From: Polynucleobacter finlandensis
Lineage (GTDB): Bacteria > Pseudomonadota > Gammaproteobacteria > Burkholderiales > Burkholderiaceae
Length of the DNA stretch: 64,000 nucleotides
NCBI RefSeq assembly: GCF_018881755.1
Contig: NZ_JACVPS010000004.1
Location: 62,001-126,000, forward strand
Direction: 5' to 3'
The notes beneath the pieces were generated by a model. It was not told the DNA's origin. It ran no database searches and saw nothing but the letters and a program-made list of their open reading frames with translations. Each line of letters begins with the position of its first letter. Position 1 is the first letter of the stretch. Of the stretch, positions 59,528 to 64,000 are shown piece after piece. Both the position numbers and the translations under genes were made by a program.

Positions 59528-61102
59528 ATGCACATGTCTTACCGTGAACTAGTTTTCACGGTCCCTGCTGAAATTGCAGAACCCTTGGGTGATGTACTGC
59601 TCGAGCTCGGCGCGCTTTCCGTAACCGTTGAGGATGATGCTGCTGGTGGCTATGATGAGAACCCGCTTTACGGCGAACCCGGCCTATCTCCAGAAGTACA
59701 AGCCTGGGATCGCTCGTCTGTAACAGCCTTGTTCAATCCAGAGATTGATGATTCAGGCGCTACAGAATTCATTCCCAATCTGCTTGCATCTCTGGAGGAT
59801 GCTGGCTTCAAACTTGCCATTCCTCAAGAAAAGCAGGTTGAAGATCAAGATTGGGTGCGCTTAACGCAAAGTCAATTTGCGCCAATACAGATTGGCAAAC
59901 GCATTTGGGTGGTGCCCTCTTGGCATGATGCTCCGAGCGACCCCAATGCAATCTGCTTAGCAGTAGACCCAGGATTAGCATTTGGCACCGGCAGCCATCC
60001 AACGACGCATCTTTGTTTGCTCTGGTTAGAAGAACACAAAAATCTTCAGAGCCAAAGCTTGCTCGATTACGGGTGTGGATCAGGTATTTTGGCCATTGCT
60101 GCTGCAAAACTCGGTTGTGCTCCCGTTGTTGGCACAGATATTGATCCTCAAGCGATGGTAGCTGCCCGCAGTAATGCCGAAATTAATCACACTGTCATCA
60201 GCTTCGTTTTGCCCAACGAAAATGCGACGGAACTAGCGGCAGAAGCTAAATACGACATCGTGATGGCGAATATTTTAGCCAATCCACTACAAGTTCTTGC
60301 ACCTGCACTGGTAAATAAGATGCGTCCAGGCGGTCAAATTGTTTTATCTGGCGTATTGGCTCGGCAAGCGGAAGAGGTGATCGCAACCTATAGCCAGTGG
60401 TTAACACTTTCTGTTTGGAAAGAAAGTGAAGGCTGGGTTTGCTTGCACGGAACCCTGAATGCCGACAGCAAGAGCAGCATTTCTGGGCAGGCTCAAAAAA
60501 AAAGTTCTAAGCTAAGCCTAAAAGCTATCCTTCTTGGGCTGTTTTTCTTGTTGTTAGTCGCTTTTGGTGAGCACATCTCAAGAAATTCATTGCTACCTAT
60601 ACTTGCACCTCGTGTTGATGGCACATCTAATGCCGTTGCAGTAACCACATTTTCTCTGCTGCAGCAATTTGATGAAAAATTATGTCGTTCACTGGGGTGC
60701 ATTAATCGGCCTGTGAGCGATTTTGCTGCGTGGAAAATAATCTCGGCCAACCTTGCACTAGAAAACTCGCCAGAGGCGCTTAAAACGCCCGCAAATCAAT
60801 CCACGCTGCAAGTTGAAATACAAAATCGACTTGCAATCAATATTTTGTGGCCGTATTTGGAAATTTCTCTGACGGATGCAGATGAATCTGAGCTGAAATC
60901 GATTCAATTCTCACCAAAAGAGTGGCTGCCAGCAAATTGGCAAGAGTCACATCCCGATTTTTTACGTGAAGGTGCCCCTGCAGGTGAAATCATTCACTCA
61001 GATCTACCTATTGCCTTGTCGCAAAATACTGCTGGCTATCGTGTCAGAGTTTTTTATCCTCAATCTACAACCCCATCACCTCATCTCACCAACGGAAACT
61101 AA
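59528..61102 (+). CDS. prmA: Ribosomal protein L11 methyltransferase fused to a DUF3426-like membrane domain
   Basis: A 524-residue composite. Residues 1 to about 310 are PrmA, which methylates ribosomal protein L11: SYRELVFTVPAEIAEPLGDVL, LAVDPGLAFGTGSHPTTHLCL, SLLDYGCGSGILAIAAAKLG and VMANILANPLQVLAP. From about 327 a transmembrane helix (SLKAILLGLFFLLLVAFGEHI) leads into a DUF3426-type domain with KLCRSLGCINRPV. In relatives DUF3426 is normally a separate protein with an N-terminal zinc ribbon, which is absent here. The junction contains an A9 run at 60495-60503. Starts at 59528 or 59534 (Met1 or Met3) are both possible. Confidence 0.88.
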   Translation: MHMSYRELVFTVPAEIAEPLGDVLLELGALSVTVEDDAAGGYDENPLYGEPGLSPEVQAWDRSSVTALFNPEIDDSGATEFIPNLLASLEDAGFKLAIPQEKQVEDQDWVRLTQSQFAPIQIGKRIWVVPSWHDAPSDPNAICLAVDPGLAFGTGSHPTTHLCLLWLEEHKNLQSQSLLDYGCGSGILAIAAAKLGCAPVVGTDIDPQAMVAARSNAEINHTVISFVLPNENATELAAEAKYDIVMANILANPLQVLAPALVNKMRPGGQIVLSGVLARQAEEVIATYSQWLTLSVWKESEGWVCLHGTLNADSKSSISGQAQKKSSKLSLKAILLGLFFLLLVAFGEHISRNSLLPILAPRVDGTSNAVAVTTFSLLQQFDEKLCRSLGCINRPVSDFAAWKIISANLALENSPEALKTPANQSTLQVEIQNRLAINILWPYLEISLTDADESELKSIQFSPKEWLPANWQESHPDFLREGAPAGEIIHSDLPIALSQNTAGYRVRVFYPQSTTPSPHLTNGN

Positions 61103-61105
61103 TTT

Positions 61106-62065
61106 ATGGCTAGCTTGATCTGTGGCTCTATCGCCTACGACACCATCATGAACTTTGAAGGCAAATTTGCCGATCAAATCCTGCCTGAACAAATTCATAT
61201 TCTGAATGTGGCCTTCTTAGTCCCCACAATGCGCCGTGAATTCGGTGGCTGCGCTGGCAACATTGCTTATAACCTGAGTCTCTTAGGCGGCGACCCTATC
61301 ATCATGGCGACTGTCGGTGGTGATGCCGCGCCCTACCTGGATCGTCTACAGCAATTACAGATCGATGCAAGTCATATTCGGCAAATTGAGCAAGCGTTTA
61401 CTGCGCAAGCAATGATCACAACAGATCAAGCGAATAATCAAATTACTGCTTTTCATCCAGGCGCAATGGGTGAATCGCACCTTAACCAAGTCACGGCAGT
61501 GGTTGCAGAGCGTAACAAAAACTCTAAAGGCGCGGCAAAGTTCGGCATTGTGGCACCAGATGGTCGCCAAGGAATGTGGGAGCACTGCCATCAGCTAGCT
61601 GAAGCAGGCATTCCATTTGTATTTGACCCAGGCCAAGGTTTGCCAATGTTTAACGGGCCTGAACTGTTGGAATTAATCAATCTCGCCAGCTATTTAGCAG
61701 TCAATGATTACGAAGGTGAAATGCTTTCACAAAGAACTGGTCTTGATTTAGCCAAAGTAGCAGAACGTGTCGAGGCATTAATCGTCACCAAGGGTGCCGA
61801 AGGGGCAGATATCTACTCAAAAGGTAAATGCCTAGCGATTCCGCCAGTACCAGCCTCAAAAGTGGTTGATCCCACTGGTTGTGGCGACGCATTTCGGGGT
61901 GGATTACTGTTTGGTTTGGAAAATGGCATGGATTGGGAGACAACAGGTCGGCTAGCCAGTCTCATGGGTTCAATCAAGATTACCCATCAAGGGCCACAAA
62001 ATCACCAAATCAGCCAAGATGAAATCGCTGCTCAGTTCAAAACAGCCTTTGGCTTTAGTTTTTAA
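61106..62065 (+). CDS. PfkB-family carbohydrate/nucleoside kinase
   Basis: A ribokinase-fold kinase of 319 residues. The N-terminal sugar-binding block FGGCAGNIAYNLSLLGGDPI near residue 47 and the C-terminal PfkB signature VDPTGCGDAFRGGLLFG near 253, with the catalytic Asp, are intact. VNDYEGEMLSQRTG and IVTKGAEGADIY are also typical. It resembles bacterial adenosine- or sugar-kinase branches; the substrate cannot be decided. It starts 3 bases after the prmA fusion, so it is part of the acc-prmA transcript. Confidence 0.9.
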   Translation: MASLICGSIAYDTIMNFEGKFADQILPEQIHILNVAFLVPTMRREFGGCAGNIAYNLSLLGGDPIIMATVGGDAAPYLDRLQQLQIDASHIRQIEQAFTAQAMITTDQANNQITAFHPGAMGESHLNQVTAVVAERNKNSKGAAKFGIVAPDGRQGMWEHCHQLAEAGIPFVFDPGQGLPMFNGPELLELINLASYLAVNDYEGEMLSQRTGLDLAKVAERVEALIVTKGAEGADIYSKGKCLAIPPVPASKVVDPTGCGDAFRGGLLFGLENGMDWETTGRLASLMGSIKITHQGPQNHQISQDEIAAQFKTAFGFSF

Positions 62066-62110
62066 GTTCTTTAGCCTCCTAAGCTAACTCAATCTGCAAC
62101 CAGCAATAGA

Positions 62111-62136
62111 AAAGGGGTCTCGTGAGAGACCCCTTT
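62111..62136. terminator. Hairpin terminator between the PfkB kinase and histone H1-like genes
   Basis: A perfect 11-bp stem AAAGGGGTCTC / GAGACCCCTTT with loop GTGA, 45 bases after the kinase stop and about 28 bases beyond the -1-frame stop of the convergent histone-like gene. The flanking T- and A-runs are short, but the stem is strong, and it may serve both strands. Confidence 0.75.
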
Positions 62137-62163
62137 AAACTTCACCCGTCTATAAGTCGAAAC

Positions 62164-62289
62164 TTAAGGACGTGTGCCAGTTGGGAAGGGCCAGGCAGCA
62201 GCTGGATTCAACGTAGTTGAAGTAGCGGCTTTCTTAGCCACGGGCTTTTTTACAGCTTTGCCCGCTTTCTTCGCAGCAGGCTTACTTAC
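62164..62289 (-). other. -1 frame extension of the histone H1-like gene (conserved C-terminal tail)
   Basis: This 41-codon open stretch follows directly on the A9-G tract, in the -1 frame relative to the 92-residue frame. It reads VSKPAAKKAGKAVKKPVAKK, then AATST, then TLNPAAAWPFPTGTRP and a TAA at 62164. The Lys/Ala composition continues that of the upstream frame. The LNPAAAWPFPTG ending is the usual C-terminus of Burkholderiales H1-like proteins. It is therefore almost certainly a real part of the protein, reached by ribosomal or transcriptional slippage, or split off by an indel (real or sequencing error). Confidence 0.8.
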
Positions 62290-62564
62290 TTTTTTTTTGC
62301 TACGCGCTTTTTTGCTACTTTTTTAGCAGCTGGCTTCTTTTTAGCTACTTTTTTAGCAGCTGGCTTTTTAGCAGCAGCTTTTTTAGCAGCAGGACGCTTC
62401 TTAGCTACTTTTTTAGCAGCTGGCTTTTTAGCAGCAGCTTTTTTAGCAGCAGGACGCTTCTTAGCTACTTTTTTAGCAGCTGGCTTTTTAGCAGCAGGAC
62501 GCTTCTTAGCTACTTTTTTAGCAGCAGGTTTCTTTGCAGCAGGTTTCTTTTTGGCGATTGCCAT
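62286..62564 (-). CDS. Histone H1-like Ala/Lys-rich DNA-binding protein (zero frame)
   Basis: A 92-residue protein made almost only of Lys, Ala, Pro, Val and Arg, built from the repeat PAAKKVAKKRPAAKKAAAKK. It resembles the lysine-rich C-terminal domain of eukaryotic H1 and the HctB-type nucleoid proteins of Burkholderiales, and is expected to bind DNA without sequence specificity. The ATG at 62564 has a strong AAGGAG upstream. The zero frame stops at TAA (62286-62288) just after GCA AAA AAA AAG, and lacks the family's usual tail, which is found in the -1 frame. Confidence 0.85.
   Translation of the reverse strand: MAIAKKKPAAKKPAAKKVAKKRPAAKKPAAKKVAKKRPAAKKAAAKKPAAKKVAKKRPAAKKAAAKKPAAKKVAKKKPAAKKVAKKRVAKKK
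62290..62298 (-). promoter_or_regulatory. Candidate -1 frameshift site (A-AAA-AAG slippery sequence)
   Basis: On the coding (minus) strand nine A residues are followed by G and then TAA. In the zero frame this gives the heptamer A-AAA-AAG in the phase used by E. coli dnaX. A possible stem GCCTGC / GCGGGC (one G-T wobble, 10-base loop) begins 7 bases downstream, a spacing common for stimulatory structures. Function is not proven. Confidence 0.5.
62341..62505 (-). repeat. In-frame tandem repeats inside the histone H1-like gene
   Basis: Two identical 60-base units (62341-62400 and 62401-62460) are followed by a 45-base copy lacking 15 bases (62461-62505). Each full unit encodes 20 residues. Such repeats change number easily by recombination or slippage, so length variation between strains is expected. 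They may also be collapsed in short-read assemblies. Confidence 0.95.
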
Positions 62565-62721
62565 AGTAATGCTCCTTCACGTGAAGATTAGTACAAACTA
62601 CCGATTAAGAAGACCCGACCATTCATTTCCGCCTTGCCTTGCGGCATATTGGAGTAGACGAGCGAGCCATTCATCGGCGCGCGGCTTGATGCTAAGTGCT
62701 GCACGCTAATGAATCTTGGAA

Positions 62722-62755
62722 AAAAAGCCGTGGCCCCAAAGGACAACGGCTTTTT
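62722..62755 (-). terminator. Rho-independent terminator downstream of nrdB
   Basis: A perfect 10-bp stem (AAAAAGCCGT / ACGGCTTTTT on the plus strand) with a 14-base loop. On the minus strand it ends in a run of seven T residues. It lies about 140 bases beyond the nrdB stop. Confidence 0.85.
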
Positions 62756-62789
62756 GAATTTGCTGGAAAAAATAGAGAGAGTAGTCCAG

Positions 62790-62809
62790 AAACCCTTGAG
62801 CAAGGGTTT
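62790..62809. terminator. Second hairpin downstream of nrdB
   Basis: Stem AAACCCTT / AAGGGTTT (8 bp, perfect) with loop GAGC, between the nrdB stop and the stronger hairpin. The T-run is short. It may be an RNA stabiliser or an additional weak terminator. Confidence 0.5.
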
Positions 62810-62897
62810 TCGGATTTGCGCCTGGTTTTGCTGACCTTTAAAACTATCCAACCGTCTAATCTCCTATTAAGCCGGCGATACGCTTTTGATTACTGTA

Positions 62898-64000
62898 CTA
62901 CTCCCAACTTAGCGCACCACCAGTTTGATACTCAATAACGCGTGTCTCAAAAAAGTTTCGTTCTTTTTTCAGATCAATCATTTCTGACATCCATGGGAAT
63001 GGATTCTCTTCATTTGGGAACATGGCGTCAAGTCCTATTTGCAAACATCTGCGATTACAGATGTATCTTAGGTAGCCTTTGAACATCGGAGCGTTCAATC
63101 CGAGCACTCCACGAGGCATCGTATCTTCGGCATAACGGTACTCTAATTCGACTGCTTTTTCGAAGATCGCTTTGATCTCATCTTTGAACGCGGAAGTCCA
63201 TAACTGCGGGTTCTCCAGCTTAATTTGATTAATCAAATCGATACCAAAATTGCAGTGCATTGACTCATCACGAAGGATGTATTGATACTGCTCAGCAGCA
63301 CCCGTCATTTTGTTTTGACGACCCATTGCAAGTATTTGCGTAAAACCAACATAAAAGAATAATCCTTCCATTACGCAGGCAAAAACAATGAGCGAACGCA
63401 GTAATGTTTGATCCGTTTCTAATGTGCCAGTCTTGAAATTTGGATTGGTCAGCACGTCAATATACGGAATTAAGAACTCATCTTTAGCGCGAATTGAATC
63501 AATCTCGTGATACGCATTGAAGATTTCGCTCTGGTCTAAACCCAAAGATTCCACAATATATTGATAGGCATGAGTATGAATCGCCTCCTCAAAAGCCTGA
63601 CGCAATAGGTATTGGCGGCATTCTGGGGCGGTAATGTGGCGGTAAGTACCCAGAACAATATTGTTTGCAGCCAAAGAATCCGCTGTAGTGAAGAAACCGA
63701 GATTACGCTTAATAATCCTGCGTTCATCTTCCGTTAAACCATTTGGATCTTTCCAAAGCGCGATATCGCGATTCATATTGATCTCTTGTGGCATCCAATG
63801 GTTTGCACAACCAGCTAAATATTTTTCCCAAGCCCACTTATATTTAAATGGAACCAGTTGATTAACGTCTGTCTTGGCATTAATCACGCGCTTATCAGCA
63901 GCATTCACGCGATGTGCAACACCACCTGACAGTGACGCAGCCTCTAATGCTGCAGGTGCAGCAACTTGGGGCGCCATTGCAACTTGGTCTGGCTGTGGAC
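62898..64000 (-). CDS. nrdB: Ribonucleoside-diphosphate reductase, beta subunit (5' end beyond window)
   Basis: The class Ia radical subunit that holds the diiron-tyrosyl cofactor. Iron-ligand helices are visible: [21 protein letters not shown] and [18 protein letters not shown]. The protein ends in [19 protein letters not shown], the C-terminal tail that docks on NrdA. An ATG lies at 63977, but the frame stays open to the window edge (PQPDQVA precedes it), and relatives carry a longer acidic N-terminus, so the true start is probably outside. The Pro/Ala-rich leader is usual in Burkholderiales. Confidence 0.96.
   Translation of the reverse strand, partial: PQPDQVAMAPQVAAPAALEAASLSGGVAHRVNAADKRVINAKTDVNQLVPFKYKWAWEKYLAGCANHWMPQEINMNRDIALWKDPNGLTEDERRIIKRNLGFFTTADSLAANNIVLGTYRHITAPECRQYLLRQAFEEAIHTHAYQYIVESLGLDQSEIFNAYHEIDSIRAKDEFLIPYIDVLTNPNFKTGTLETDQTLLRSLIVFACVMEGLFFYVGFTQILAMGRQNKMTGAAEQYQYILRDESMHCNFGIDLINQIKLENPQLWTSAFKDEIKAIFEKAVELEYRYAEDTMPRGVLGLNAPMFKGYLRYICNRRCLQIGLDAMFPNEENPFPWMSEMIDLKKERNFFETRVIEYQTGGALSWE

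Larger units (their letters stand above)
62565..62897. other. Intergenic region between the histone-like gene and nrdB
   Basis: About 333 bases with no credible gene. It holds two hairpins downstream of nrdB and the leader and promoter region of the histone-like gene. A 12-bp perfect palindrome CTTCACGTGAAG lies at 62575-62586, overlapping the region just upstream of the ribosome site. Short open frames on both strands have no recognisable domains. Confidence 0.6.

Noticed and set aside
62341..62505. CRISPR-like direct repeats
   Set aside because: The 60-base units are contiguous, in frame and encode Lys/Ala repeats; there are no unique spacers and no cas genes.
62588..62851. Minus-strand 87-codon frame between nrdB and the histone-like gene
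   Set aside because: It runs through both hairpins downstream of nrdB, has no ribosome site or domain, and looks like a chance frame.
62696..62938. Plus-strand 80-codon frame overlapping the end of nrdB
   Set aside because: It overlaps terminator hairpins and antisense nrdB, with no recognisable protein features.

Overview
The window looks like a chromosomal segment of a freshwater betaproteobacterium close to Polynucleobacter (Burkholderiaceae). The basis is a moderate G+C content (mid-40s percent by eye), and gene orders that are standard in that group: fur/bamE-dapB-leuS-lptE-holA-proA, yqgE-ruvX-pyrR-pyrB, aroQ-accB-accC-prmA, ribBA-ribH-nusB. It also carries an Ala/Lys-rich histone H1-like protein with the LNPAAAWPFPTG tail typical of Burkholderiales, and a hybrid RibBA whose second domain has lost its catalytic cysteines. 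No tRNA, rRNA, CRISPR array, prophage or insertion sequence was seen. Genus assignment is inference, not a database result.

Layout. 1-3930: start of a prepilin-like gene (minus), then ribBA, ribH, nusB and gabD (plus). 3956-8901: trmB, a UDP-xylose synthase, a DUF2721 membrane protein, undecaprenyl-diphosphatase and a TolC-family protein. 8890-21369: a surface-glycan region with waaC, the complete dTDP-L-rhamnose set rmlBDAC, and seven sugar- or methyl-transferase-type genes (a CAP59-like enzyme, a GT10-type and an HxRRGD-type fucosyltransferase candidate, GT2, DUF6492, GT4-like, a GT61-like protein and FkbM). Several of these are A+T-rich and look like accessory DNA. 21382-31912: pyrB, pyrR, ruvX, yqgE, a YdcF-like protein, photolyase, apaH, hemL, a 56-residue rubredoxin, rlmL, hemJ and proA. 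31948-45525: holA, lptE, leuS, dapB, bamE, fur, gap, tkt, rsmE, a barstar-like gene and malic enzyme. 45608-56873: thiL-pgpA-pncC, corA, pyrF, then an operon mpl-SDR-RNB-tonB-aroE-mtgA, and a TlpA-type thioredoxin. 57144-64000: aroQ-accB-accC-prmA fusion-PfkB kinase, the histone H1-like gene, and nrdB running off the right edge.

How the genes work together. The glycan block supplies dTDP-rhamnose and UDP-xylose and carries many transferases, but shows no Wzx/Wzy, capsule export or GDP-fucose synthesis genes. It is therefore best read as an LPS-core or surface-decoration locus that draws some donors from elsewhere. The rest is housekeeping: riboflavin, pyrimidine, heme, fatty-acid, cell-wall, translation and central carbon genes in tight, often overlapping operons.

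Most interesting signals. (1) The histone H1-like reading frame stops at an A9-G tract containing the dnaX-type slippery heptamer A-AAA-AAG in the correct phase, and the -1 frame encodes the conserved C-terminal tail. (2) PrmA is fused to a DUF3426 membrane domain across a second A9 tract, where a -1 slip would release free PrmA. (3) The glycan block begins directly after pyrB, where pyrC is usually found. (4) A perfect 16-bp-arm palindrome lies upstream of an orphan barstar-like gene. Sequencing or assembly error in homopolymers must be excluded before (1) and (2) are believed.
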